DNA of 56,164 nucleotides from an uncultured Acetobacteraceae bacterium (lineage in GTDB: Bacteria > Pseudomonadota > Alphaproteobacteria > Acetobacterales > Acetobacteraceae). The notes beneath the pieces were generated by a model. It was not told the DNA's origin. It ran no database searches and saw only the letters and a program-made list of their open reading frames with translations. The stretch spans positions 1 to 56,164 of the forward strand of contig CALMVO010000026.1 of the NCBI GenBank assembly GCA_937873205.1, in the 5' to 3' direction. Position numbers and translations under genes: made by a program. This document shows positions 10,858-19,277 of this stretch, in pieces (positions within the stretch are counted from its first letter, which is position 1; each line of letters starts with the position of its first letter).

Positions 10858-11309
10858 CGTTCGTCCTCGTCCATGATGATGTCGGCGAGCGCGTTGAGCC
10901 CGAGCGCATAGCCGCGCACGCCGAGGCCGCAGATCACCCCGGCAGCCGCCTGGCTGACATAGGAGTGACGGCGGAAATCCTCGCGTCGATGGATGTTGCT
11001 GAGATGGACCTCGATCACCGGCAGCCCGACCGCGAGCAGGGCGTCGAGCAGCACCACCGAGGTATGGGTGTAGCCACCCGGGTTGAGGAGGATGCCGCGC
11101 GCGCGGCCGCGACATTCCTGCACCCAGGACACCAGCTCGCCCTCGCCGTTGGTCTGGCGGAAGTCGATCGCGATGTCGAGCCGCTCCGCCGCCTGGACGC
11201 AGACCTGCTCGACGTCGTCCAGGGTCGCCCTGCCGTAGATCGCCGGCTCGCGCAGGCCCAGCATGTTGAGGTTGGCGCCGTTCAGCACGGCGATCAGGGG
11301 TAGCGTCAT
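10854..11309 (-). CDS. aroQ: 3-dehydroquinate dehydratase, type II
   Basis: A 151-aa dodecameric-family enzyme of the shikimate pathway, converting 3-dehydroquinate to 3-dehydroshikimate. Seen: NGANLNMLGLREPAIYG at the N-terminus with the catalytic Tyr of the lid loop, NPGGYTHTSVVLLDAL, and the His of VEVHLSN-type strand (here IEVHLSNIH). It is the first gene of the aroQ-accB-accC operon, an arrangement common in proteobacteria. Confidence 0.97.
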   Translation of the reverse strand: MTLPLIAVLNGANLNMLGLREPAIYGRATLDDVEQVCVQAAERLDIAIDFRQTNGEGELVSWVQECRGRARGILLNPGGYTHTSVVLLDALLAVGLPVIEVHLSNIHRREDFRRHSYVSQAAAGVICGLGVRGYALGLNALADIIMDEDER

Positions 11310-11568
11310 CGTCAGCGGGCGTTAGCATGCCGTATCCCCGCCTCCAAGGGCATGGCAGCCTGGCCAGCAGGTGCGGCAGGCACTTCGCTGCATTGCACAA
11401 TAGAATATGGTGCCAAGCAATATTGCCGGTTCTGTCCTGGGTCGGAACGGGTTCTATCGCGGCAATCCTTCGATGCACCACAAGAAGAAGCTGCCTATTA
11501 ACGGTCTGTTCATGACTTGTCGGTAGTTTGCCGCTTGATCTTGCTGGCAGGATCGGCCTCTACTCTTC

Positions 11569-12333
11569 GTGAACGGACGGGATGCAACCATCGTGGGTCT
11601 GACGAACGGGCACTTGATCGACGGACGGTCGCGGTTCCTGGCCGAGCGCCAGGCTCCGAGGCTGGTTCTGCGCGATCGGATGATGCTGGTGGCCATGCTT
11701 GTCTGCGGCGTGTGCGGCTTCGGGGGCACCGGCGCTTCGGCTGAGACCTCGACGGCGTGGGCTGCCTCGGTCCGCAGCAATCTGGCTGCACAGGGCGCGC
11801 TGGATCAGGCCACAGAAACCCGCTTCTCGGCACAGCCCGCCGCTTCGGCGACCGCCGCGCCGCCGCCCGTCCCCGCGAGCCATCCCATGACGGCATGGGC
11901 GCGCGCGGTGGAGTCGCAGCTGGCATCGCGGGCGCATCGCGTCGCCGACGTGGGCCGTTCGGCGCTGGCTTGGTCCGAGCGCGGCATGGCGAGCTGGTAT
12001 GACCTGCACCGGTCCGGTCGGCGCACGGCGAGCGGCGCCCGCTTCAACCCGATGCAGCTGACGTGCGCACACCCGACACTGCCGCTGGGCACCAAGGTGC
12101 TGGTGACGTCCGACCGCACCGGCCGCTCGGTGGTGGTGACGGTGAACGATCGCGGGCCGTTCGGCAGCCGCATCGTCGACCTGTCGCGGGCCGCCGCGGC
12201 CCGGATCGGCATGCTCGGCTCCGGCACCACCAGCGTCACCCTGCAGCAGGCCACCCCCGACGTGGTCGAGGTCGCTCAGGCCGCCGACGGCGATACGAGC
12301 GATCAGGCCATCGCTACTTCTGAGACCAAATAA
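11569..12333 (+). CDS. RlpA-family septal-ring/lytic transglycosylase-like protein
   Basis: A 254-aa exported protein with a C-terminal double-psi beta-barrel. The RlpA signature is clear at about residues 140-235: ASWYD, GRRTASGARFNP, THPTLPLGT-like segment AHPTLPLGTKVLV, VNDRGPFGSRIVDLSRAAA. There is no C-terminal SPOR domain. GTG 11569 is the longest start; ATG 11680 begins directly at a good signal peptide (MMLVAMLVCGVCGF, cleavage after ASA) and is more likely. RlpA proteins cleave denuded peptidoglycan strands or act structurally at the septum. It is convergent with the YihY gene across a repeat. Confidence 0.85.
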   Translation: MNGRDATIVGLTNGHLIDGRSRFLAERQAPRLVLRDRMMLVAMLVCGVCGFGGTGASAETSTAWAASVRSNLAAQGALDQATETRFSAQPAASATAAPPPVPASHPMTAWARAVESQLASRAHRVADVGRSALAWSERGMASWYDLHRSGRRTASGARFNPMQLTCAHPTLPLGTKVLVTSDRTGRSVVVTVNDRGPFGSRIVDLSRAAAARIGMLGSGTTSVTLQQATPDVVEVAQAADGDTSDQAIATSETK

Positions 12334-12396
12334 GGGGTCTCGGGCCTCGGCCCCGGCGGGTCCGGCCCTGGGCCCTGGGCCCTGGGCCCTGGCCTT
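12334..12396. repeat. Diverged double-hairpin repeat with 7-bp tandem expansion
   Basis: Read on the minus strand it starts AAGGCCAGGG and ends GAGACCCC, as in the other copies. Four tandem GGCCCTG units (plus strand 12364-12391) replace the simple first hairpin. It fills the whole gap between the stop codons of the convergent rlpA-like and yihY-like genes. Confidence 0.7.
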
Positions 12397-12400
12397 ACCT

Positions 12401-13483
12401 TCAGTCCTCGGCGACGTGGTCCGCGACGTAGGCGCCACGGCTTCCCATCGGGCGTGCTGACCCCGCCGTGCTGTCCATCGCCGTCTGCAGCTCAAGCTCG
12501 GCATTCAGCTCGGCGCCCAGAAGCACCACGTAGGCGGTCACGAAGAACCACATCATGATGCCTACGACCGCGCCGAGCGGGCCATAGGTGGCACTGTAAC
12601 TGGCGACGTGGCCAACATAGTAGGAGAAGGCGAACGAGGCGACGAGCCAGAGCAGCGTCGCCAGCAGCGAGCCCGGCGTGATCCAGTGCCAGTTGGCGCT
12701 GCGGCGCGACGGCCCGAACCGGTAGAGCAGCGAGAACGCGCCGCCGACGAACACCAGCATGACGACCGGGCCGCCGAGCTGGATCAGCTTCTGGGTACCG
12801 GCCTCAACCGCCTCGAAGCCGAAGTGGTGGGGAATGAAATCCAGCACAGCCGGCAGGAACACGAGCAGCGCCACGGCAAAGGCGGCGCCCAGGATGCCGA
12901 ACAGCGTCATGCTGAGCGCGGTGGCCTGGAACCGGACGAAGGACCGGCTCTCCTTCTCCTCGTAGGCGATGTTGAGGGCGGCGATCATCGATTTGGTGCC
13001 TGCCGAGGCCGACCACAGCGTGACCAGCGTGCCGATGATGAGCCCGATCGTGAGCGTGCCGCGCGGCTGCGTGACCAGCGTGTGCACCCGCTCCGAGATC
13101 AACTGGAAGGCCGGCAGCGGCAACAGGCCACGCAGCACGCGCAGCTGCGGCTCGACGGTGTTGCGATCGAACGCCAAGCCATACAGCGAGACCAGCGTGC
13201 TGATCGCCGGGAACAGCGCCAGCGTGGCGTAGAAGGCGCAGCCGGCGGCAGCCAGCCCGATCCGGTCGGAGATCATCTCCGAGAGGGTGCGTCCGATCAC
13301 CTTCTTCCAGCCTGCCCAGGGGATGTGGATCGGCTGCCGGGCGGCGCGACCCAGCCTGCGGGCAGCAGGAGTATCGATGGCGACGGCCGGGGCCACGTCC
13401 TCGCGCTGTCCAGCGTCCGGGATCGGCCGGTCCTTCGCCTCAGGCTGCGCCGCGCCGCGCAGGGTGGTGACATTCCGGGTCAA
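12401..13483 (-). CDS. YihY/BrkB family (virulence factor BrkB) inner-membrane protein
   Basis: A 360-aa protein with about six membrane helices. The family blocks are seen: DRIGLAAAGCAFYATLALFP, LWSASAGTKSMIAALNIAYEE, and WHWITPGSLLATLLWLVASF. The start is taken as TTG 13483 because GGAGGG (13491-13496 on the complement) lies 7 nt in front; a GTG at 13549 lacks a ribosome site. Some members were once called RNase BN in error; the real role of the family is unclear. A hydrophilic N-terminal tail of about 60 residues precedes the membrane domain. Confidence 0.85.
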   Translation of the reverse strand: MTRNVTTLRGAAQPEAKDRPIPDAGQREDVAPAVAIDTPAARRLGRAARQPIHIPWAGWKKVIGRTLSEMISDRIGLAAAGCAFYATLALFPAISTLVSLYGLAFDRNTVEPQLRVLRGLLPLPAFQLISERVHTLVTQPRGTLTIGLIIGTLVTLWSASAGTKSMIAALNIAYEEKESRSFVRFQATALSMTLFGILGAAFAVALLVFLPAVLDFIPHHFGFEAVEAGTQKLIQLGGPVVMLVFVGGAFSLLYRFGPSRRSANWHWITPGSLLATLLWLVASFAFSYYVGHVASYSATYGPLGAVVGIMMWFFVTAYVVLLGAELNAELELQTAMDSTAGSARPMGSRGAYVADHVAED

Positions 13484-13549
13484 GCCGCGCCCTCCAATCG
13501 GAACTCCGGCAACGCCTCCGCAATGAATCCGGTTGCAGTCGCGCACCAC

Positions 13550-13800
13550 GGGCTAGCCCGCGATCCCGCCGGCCAGAATTTCCCTTGCGCCCGGGGGTGG
13601 GTGGCCTCATATGCCTCCCCCACGCAGCAACGCACGTGCCACTGGCCCTCCGAGGTTACGCAACGACGTCAAGCGTTCTGGCAATCGGGATTCCTTCGCG
13701 CACGCGCGAGTGGAACCGAGTCTTGGTCGCTGGTCCGTTAGACCGTTTCGCAACTCGTCCGTCGCCTCAACAGGCGGATGATACAAGGAGGATGCGCGCG
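13550..13800 (+). promoter_or_regulatory. Leader region of the decarboxylase gene
   Basis: 250 bp without a gene. It holds several short stems, including GGTC-CGTTA-GACC (about 13733-13745) and CGCCT-CAAC-AGGCG (about 13763-13776), the latter 8 bp before the strong ribosome site AAGGAGG (13785-13791). The speF RNA motif is known from leaders of alphaproteobacterial ornithine decarboxylase genes; I cannot confirm a match by eye. Confidence 0.35.
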
Positions 13801-14943
13801 ATGAACCCGAAGATCGCCTCGTTTCTGGCCGACTACACACCGGCGACGCCGTGCCTGGTAGTCGATGTCGATCAGGTCGAGCTGCGCTATTGCGAGCTGG
13901 AAGCGGCACTGCCGCTCGCTCGCATCTACTACGCGGTGAAGGCGAATCCGGCGCTGCCGGTACTGCAGCGGCTGGTGTCGCTCGGCTCCTGCTTCGACTC
14001 CGCCAGCTGGGAGGAGGTGGCGCTCTGCCTGCAGGCGGGTGCCGATCCGTCGGCGATCTCGTTTGGCAACACCATCAAGAAAGCCTCCGCGATCGCCAGC
14101 GCGCATGCGGCCGGCGTTAGCATGTTCGCCTTCGACAGCGACGAGGAGCTGGAGAAGCTGGCCCGTCACGCCCCCGGTGCGCGCGTTTATTGCAGGCTGC
14201 TGGTGGAGAATGCCGGTGCCGACTGGCCGCTGTCGCGCAAGTTCGGCACCACGGTTGACCATGCGAGCGCGCTCATGCTGCGGGCACGGGAGCTCGGGCT
14301 CGATCCGTACGGGCTGTCGTTCCATGTCGGCAGCCAGCAGACCGATACCGCCGCCTACGAGGCTGCGATCAGCCGCGCCGCCATGCTGTTCACCGACCTG
14401 GCTGCTGCCGGGCTCGACATCCGCATGCTGAACCTGGGCGGTGGCTTCCCGACCCGGTACCGCGACGACGTGCCTGAGATCGACCAGTTCGCAGCCGCCA
14501 TCGGCCGGGCGATGACCCGCCATTTCGGCAACGCGCTGCCGGAAATGGTGGTCGAGCCAGGCCGGTTCATCGTCGGAGATGCCGGCGTCGTCAGCTCCGA
14601 GGTGGTGCTGGTCAGCCGCCGTGGTCTGCCTGGTGGCGGGCGCGATGGTGTGCGTTGGGTGTATCTCGACATCGGCCGCTTCGGCGGCCTGGCCGAGACC
14701 GAGGGCGAGGCGATCCGCTACCGCATCCGCACGCCGCACGATGGCGCCGCCGTGGGTCCGGTGGCGATCGCCGGCCCCACCTGCGATGGTGCCGACATCC
14801 TGTACGAGCGCAGCGGCTACAGGCTGCCGCTCGATCTTGCCACCGGCGAGCGGGTCGAGTTGCTTTCGACCGGGGCCTACGTGTCAACCTACTGTTCGAC
14901 CCGGTTCAACGGCTTCGCCCCCCTCGCCGAGCACTACATATAG
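13801..14943 (+). CDS. Ornithine decarboxylase-like, fold-type III PLP enzyme
   Basis: A 380-aa alanine-racemase-fold decarboxylase. PLP lysine is Lys47 in YYAVKANP; other landmarks are FHVGSQQ, LNLGGGFPTRY, EPGRF(I)VGDAG and the active-site Cys in GPTCDGAD. Length and motifs fit eukaryotic-type/alphaproteobacterial ornithine decarboxylase, which makes putrescine; a lysine/ornithine decarboxylase is the alternative. AAGGAGG (13785-13791) favours ATG 13801 over ATG 13792, which would leave no spacing. speD and speE elsewhere in the window would turn the putrescine into spermidine. Confidence 0.88.
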   Translation: MNPKIASFLADYTPATPCLVVDVDQVELRYCELEAALPLARIYYAVKANPALPVLQRLVSLGSCFDSASWEEVALCLQAGADPSAISFGNTIKKASAIASAHAAGVSMFAFDSDEELEKLARHAPGARVYCRLLVENAGADWPLSRKFGTTVDHASALMLRARELGLDPYGLSFHVGSQQTDTAAYEAAISRAAMLFTDLAAAGLDIRMLNLGGGFPTRYRDDVPEIDQFAAAIGRAMTRHFGNALPEMVVEPGRFIVGDAGVVSSEVVLVSRRGLPGGGRDGVRWVYLDIGRFGGLAETEGEAIRYRIRTPHDGAAVGPVAIAGPTCDGADILYERSGYRLPLDLATGERVELLSTGAYVSTYCSTRFNGFAPLAEHYI

Positions 14944-14986
14944 ACGCGCGTGGCCGCCCGTCCGGGCGCGTCGGATCCAGAAAGAC

Positions 14987-15039
14987 GGTTTCCAAAGGCA
15001 CCGCCTTTGGTGGGGTCCAGGGGCAAGGCCCCTGGCCTT
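14987..15039 (-). repeat. Double-hairpin repeat, best-conserved copy
   Basis: On the minus strand it begins AAGGCCAGGGGC and ends GGAAACC. It folds as two adjacent stems with 3-nt loops: CCAGGGGC-CTT-GCCCCTGG and CCAAAGGC-GGT-GCCTTTGG. It lies 44 bp behind the decarboxylase stop and before the CorC-like gene. Confidence 0.85.
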
Positions 15040-15072
15040 ATTCTCGGCCAGCGAATGCCCTAATCTCCGTCG

Positions 15073-16362
15073 ATGGTCGTCTCCGTCCTCGTGATCCTCT
15101 TCCTCGTGGCCTTGAACGGGGTCTTCGCGACCGGCGAGCTGGCGCTGATCTCGGCACGGCGGCCCAGGCTCGAGGTGCTGGTGCGACGCGGCCATCCCGG
15201 TGCCGATCGCGCGCGGGCGCTGGCTGCCGACCCGCAGAGCTTCCTGCCGACGGTGCAGGTCGGCATCACGCTGGTCAGCATCCTGGAGGGCACGTTCGGG
15301 GGGGCCAGCATCGCCACCCGGCTGGCACCCTGGCTCGCTCGGGTGCCGGTGCTGGCGCCATTCGCGCACGAGCTCGCGCTGACGCTTTGCGTGATCGTGA
15401 TCACCGCGCTGATGCTCGTGCTGGGCGAGCTGGTGCCCAAGCAGCTGGCGCTGCGCCATCCCGAGCTGATCGCCGCCCGACTGTCGCTGCCGCTGCTTAT
15501 CCTGTCGCGGGCGGCGGGGCCGGTAGTCTGGCTACTGGGGCGCTCGTCGGCGCTGGTGCTGCGACTGATCGGCATCACCAAGGCCGGGCCGCAGACGGTG
15601 ACCGAGGAGGAACTGCGGGCGGTGATCGCCGAGGGCGCGCAGACCGGCATACTGGAGGTGGAGGAGCGCAACATGATCGAGCGGCTGCTGCGGCTGGCCG
15701 ACCGGCCGGTGCGCGCGATCATGACGCCGCGCAACGAGCTGGTCTGGCTTGAGCGCCATGCCGATCCGCAGGCGCTGCGGGCGTTCATGAAGTCAACCGG
15801 CCGTACCCGCGTGGTGGTGTGCGACGGCGACGTGGACAACCCGATCGGCGTGATCCGGGCCAAGGACGTGCTGGATCTGCTGATCGACGGCGGCGTGCTG
15901 ACGGTCAATGCGGTGATGCTGCCGCCGGTGGTGGTGCCGGACACGATCAGTGCCTTCGACGTTCTGGAGCAGCTGCGCACGCACCCCCTGGGTCTGATGC
16001 TGGTGCTGGACGAGTACGGCAGCTTCGAGGGGGTGGTGACGGCGTCCGACGTGTTCGAGGCGATCGTCGGCGAGCCGTCGAAGGCGGGGGCCGCGCTGCC
16101 GAGCCAGATGCTGACGGAGGGCGTGCTGACGCTGGATGGTGCCGCGCCGGCGGACGAGGTGAAGGACCGGCTGAGCCTGGTCGACCTGCCGGCGGAGGGC
16201 AGCTACCACACGCTGGGCGGGCTGATCCTGGCGCTGCTGCGCCGGGTGCCGGCGCTGGGCGACAAGGTGGCGTTCTCCGGCTGGCTGTTCGAGGTGCTGG
16301 AGATGGACGGTCGGCGCGTGCACAAGGTGCGTGCCAGCCGACAGGTGCTGGCCGACAACTGA
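15073..16362 (+). CDS. Hemolysin/CorC family protein (CNNM-CBS-CorC domains)
   Basis: A 429-aa protein with an N-terminal CNNM (DUF21) membrane domain (about 1-185, containing GELVPKQLALRHPE), a pair of CBS domains (about 205-330, RPVRAIMTPRNEL and VLDEYGSFEGVVTASDVFEAIVGE split by the expected spacing) and a C-terminal CorC/HlyC transporter-associated domain (345-425, EGSYHTLGGLIL). The family is linked to Mg2+/Co2+ efflux and membrane-stress tolerance; direct haemolysin activity is not implied. It starts 34 bp after a repeat copy. Confidence 0.92.
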   Translation: MVVSVLVILFLVALNGVFATGELALISARRPRLEVLVRRGHPGADRARALAADPQSFLPTVQVGITLVSILEGTFGGASIATRLAPWLARVPVLAPFAHELALTLCVIVITALMLVLGELVPKQLALRHPELIAARLSLPLLILSRAAGPVVWLLGRSSALVLRLIGITKAGPQTVTEEELRAVIAEGAQTGILEVEERNMIERLLRLADRPVRAIMTPRNELVWLERHADPQALRAFMKSTGRTRVVVCDGDVDNPIGVIRAKDVLDLLIDGGVLTVNAVMLPPVVVPDTISAFDVLEQLRTHPLGLMLVLDEYGSFEGVVTASDVFEAIVGEPSKAGAALPSQMLTEGVLTLDGAAPADEVKDRLSLVDLPAEGSYHTLGGLILALLRRVPALGDKVAFSGWLFEVLEMDGRRVHKVRASRQVLADN

Positions 16363-16379
16363 GGGCGCGTCGCCCGGAG

Positions 16380-18317
16380 TCAGTGTAGCGGGCGGCCCCT
16401 GAGCCCGGCCTCGTCGACGAAGCGCGGCCACCGTCCGGCGGCCAGCGCGTCCAGCGACGGCGACGGCAGGTGCAGCCGGTCGGCATAGATCCAGAGGTAG
16501 GTGAGGGCGCGCCGCACATAGTCGCGGGTCTCGTCGGTGGGCAGGCTCTCGATGAACAGCAGCGGGTCGTGCTCGCCTGCGCCCCAGCCTGCGACGGCGG
16601 TGGGACCCGCATTGTAGGCGGCCAGCAACCGGACGAGGTCGCCGTCGATACCGGGCCGGCCGGCCAACGCCGCGAGATAGAGCTGGCCCAGCTGCAGGTT
16701 GAGCCCGGGATCGTGCAGCGCCACGGCATCTCCCGCAAACCGCGCCGGCTGGCCCAGCACGAAGCCGGCGGTGGCCGGCAGCAGCTGCATCAGCCCGCGC
16801 GCGCCGGCACCGGAGACTGCCTCGGGATCGAAGTTGGATTCCAGCCGCGTCAGCGCATAGACCAGCGCCGGGTCGACGGTGAAGCCGTGCCGCGGCGAGA
16901 GGCGCGGGACCGGGAAGCGAGCCTCGTCGCGCGGCAGTCCGCCCCGGCTCTGCAGGATGCCGGCCAGCTGGTCCGACAGCGTGGCGAGGCCTGCGGCGTC
17001 CGCGACCAGCCGGATCGATCGGCACAGCGCGATGTCGGTCTGCACCCGTGGCCAGAGCCGGCGCAGGCTGGCCTCGGCGCGCCCGGTCTCGCCGATCTGC
17101 AGCAGCGCGAAGACGCGCCGCCCCGCCGCGGTGGCGGCCAACGCATCCACGTCGATCTCAGACAGGGTGGCACGCCCGGCCTCATCGCCGGCTGCGTCGT
17201 CGAAGCCGTCGGGCCGGCCGGTCAGGCTGGCCAGGTGAAGCGGCTGTTCCGAGCGCTGGTCCCAGCCCGACCGCGGCCGCAGCAGCCGGGTCGCCAGCAG
17301 CCCATAGAACGTGCGCGGTGCCGCGGCGGCGCGTTCGAGCCAGGGCCGGTAGGCGGCGGCGTCGCCGACCTGAGCATGTGCGCGCGCCGCCCAGAAAGCC
17401 GCGCCCGCACGAACGCTGGCCGGGGTGAGGCCGGCTCGCGACGCCGCCTCGAACAGGGGCAGCGCCTCGCGCGGACGACCGCCGCGCCAGGCCGCCAGGC
17501 CGGCGACGTAACCAGCCAGCCCGATGCGGCCGCGCGATCCGGAGAAAGCGGCGCGTCCGATGGCGAGCGCCTGCCCGGTATCACCATCGGTAAACAGGCG
17601 GAGCGCGATCTCGGCGCGGAGCTGGGCGGCGTAGAGCGGATCGAGGTGGCGGGTGGCCGTCACCAGGTGCAGCGCCGAGCCGGCACCGGCCCCGCCGGGC
17701 GCCAGCCGCTCCTGCACCGTGCGATCCAGCAGCGGGTTGCGGACGAAGGCGCGGTCGGCCGGATCGGCCTCCTCGGGGAGTGGCGCGGCCGGCGACTCGC
17801 CGCCCAGCGTCAGGCTGTCGGGGGGTAGGGGGAGGTGGGTGCCGCGCGGGCTCGTGCCGGCCAGCAGACGGTAGATGGCCGGCGCGTCGGGCAGATCGGA
17901 GAAGTCGCGCAGCCAGCCGCGGAGCTGGGCGGCGGACGGCCGTGCTGGGCCAGGAAGGTCGGCCGCAAGATAGCGCTCGGCGAGGATGTCGCCGAGCAGG
18001 GTGGTGTCTCCAAGCCGGCCGGTCTCGGCGATCGCCGCAGGCATGTCGCCGCCGCGCTGCAGGGCGAAAATCCGGCGCAACCGGGCGGCGACGCCGGCAT
18101 CGAGCGGATGCGGCAGGGCCACCGCATCATCGCGGCCGCCGCCGCCAAGCGCCAGCCGCGGCACCGCCATCGCGGTTTCCTCCGGCGGTCCGGACCCCGT
18201 TGGCTGGACCGGAGACTGCGTGCGCGGCGATGCGCCCGCTGCTCCGGCCAGGAAGGCGACGCCGGCCAGGAAGGCCGTCGCCGCCAGAGGGGGATGTCTT
18301 TGGAGGAACCCGCGCAT
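16380..18317 (-). CDS. Soluble lytic murein transglycosylase (Slt-type)
   Basis: A 645-aa periplasmic protein with a signal peptide (1-30, cleavage near AGA-SPR), a long alpha-helical superhelical region (about 60-460) and a C-terminal lysozyme-like SLT domain. The catalytic Glu is in ALTRLESNF near residue 490, followed by GARGLMQLLPATA and AAYNAGPTAV, the classic transglycosylase motifs. Such enzymes cleave glycan strands with 1,6-anhydro ends and act in wall turnover or in opening the wall for envelope machines. It is convergent with the CorC-like gene. Confidence 0.92.
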   Translation of the reverse strand: MRGFLQRHPPLAATAFLAGVAFLAGAAGASPRTQSPVQPTGSGPPEETAMAVPRLALGGGGRDDAVALPHPLDAGVAARLRRIFALQRGGDMPAAIAETGRLGDTTLLGDILAERYLAADLPGPARPSAAQLRGWLRDFSDLPDAPAIYRLLAGTSPRGTHLPLPPDSLTLGGESPAAPLPEEADPADRAFVRNPLLDRTVQERLAPGGAGAGSALHLVTATRHLDPLYAAQLRAEIALRLFTDGDTGQALAIGRAAFSGSRGRIGLAGYVAGLAAWRGGRPREALPLFEAASRAGLTPASVRAGAAFWAARAHAQVGDAAAYRPWLERAAAAPRTFYGLLATRLLRPRSGWDQRSEQPLHLASLTGRPDGFDDAAGDEAGRATLSEIDVDALAATAAGRRVFALLQIGETGRAEASLRRLWPRVQTDIALCRSIRLVADAAGLATLSDQLAGILQSRGGLPRDEARFPVPRLSPRHGFTVDPALVYALTRLESNFDPEAVSGAGARGLMQLLPATAGFVLGQPARFAGDAVALHDPGLNLQLGQLYLAALAGRPGIDGDLVRLLAAYNAGPTAVAGWGAGEHDPLLFIESLPTDETRDYVRRALTYLWIYADRLHLPSPSLDALAAGRWPRFVDEAGLRGRPLH

Positions 18318-18426
18318 GGCCGGGCGGCTCTAGGCCGCGCCGCCGGGAAGCGCAACCGATCGTCTCTTTCATGCGACGGGGCTCTGATCGCAAGCCCCAT
18401 GGGGCCTGGAGTCCGAGCCCGGTCGA

Positions 18427-19206
18427 TCACGCGCCTTTGACGTCGGCGGGTGGAACGATCGCGAGGCGCCGGCGCAGCCGCAGCAGGTCGATCCAGGCCT
18501 CGCGCCGCGCCGGCAGGTGGCTGAGCAGGTAGCTCGGATGGCGCATCGCCAGTGCGCGGGTGTCCGGCGGCAGGCCGTCGACCGTCGGCACCTGCCAGCC
18601 GCGGGCGCGCATGGTGAGGCCGGCCAGCAGCCGGGCCGCGTTCGTCCCCATCAGCAGCAGGTGCCGCGGCTGCGCCAGCACCAGCGCCCGCTCCAGGAAC
18701 GGCAGGCAGACCGACAGGTGGAACTCGCTCGGCCGGCTGCCGCCGGGCGGTCGCCATGGGATCAGCGGCATCAGCAGCACGTCGGCGCGGGTGAGCTCGA
18801 TGCTGGCCAGCATGGCGTCGAGCAGCAGGCCGGGCCGGCCGGCGAAGGGATGGCCGGCGCGATCCTCCTCGGAGTCCGGCACGTCGCCCACGATCGCCAC
18901 CCCGGCGGCGGGGCTGCCCTCCACGAACACCAGGCTGGTCGCGGTCTCGCGCAGGCTGCAGCCGTCGAAGTCGGCGACGGCGCGGCGAAGCGCCGGCAAG
19001 TCGGCGGCGGCAGCGGCGGCGGCGCGCGCGGCGGCGACCTGGCCACCCTGGGAAGTGCGGACGCCCGGCTGCGCTGCGGCCGGCATGGGCCGGCGCGGCT
19101 CGGCCGGGGCGGAAGCGCGACGCTGCAGCCGGTCGATCGGGTTCGGCGCCAGCGCCTCGTCCGCGCCCCACTCGATCTGCAGTCGCAACAGGGCCAGCGC
19201 GTCCAC
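18427..19206 (-). CDS. Uracil-DNA glycosylase, family 4-like
   Basis: A 259-aa DNA-repair enzyme. Motifs: VAIVGDVPDSEEDRAGHPF (where most have GEAPG), GRPGLLLDAML, PWRPPGGSRPS and the terminal MRHPSYLL. GTG 19206 is chosen as start because GGGAGG lies 7 nt before it. Of the four Cys that bind the Fe-S cluster in family 4, only two positions are kept (DGCSL and SVCLPFL); the partners are Phe and Trp. This loss is shared, to my knowledge, by related alphaproteobacterial proteins. An Ala-rich linker (about 45-85) precedes the catalytic domain. Confidence 0.85.
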   Translation of the reverse strand: MDALALLRLQIEWGADEALAPNPIDRLQRRASAPAEPRRPMPAAAQPGVRTSQGGQVAAARAAAAAAADLPALRRAVADFDGCSLRETATSLVFVEGSPAAGVAIVGDVPDSEEDRAGHPFAGRPGLLLDAMLASIELTRADVLLMPLIPWRPPGGSRPSEFHLSVCLPFLERALVLAQPRHLLLMGTNAARLLAGLTMRARGWQVPTVDGLPPDTRALAMRHPSYLLSHLPARREAWIDLLRLRRRLAIVPPADVKGA

Positions 19207-19277
19207 TCGAATCCTCCCGCCGGCCGGCCGGCGTCGCGGTTGGCGCCGCACGTCCCAGAGGCTAGCCTGTCGCCATT

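Noticed and set aside
18394-18405. GCCCCATGGGGC palindrome between the lytic transglycosylase and glycosylase genes
   Set aside because: Short and GC-rich; it lacks the second hairpin and the ends of the repeat family, so it was not counted as a copy.
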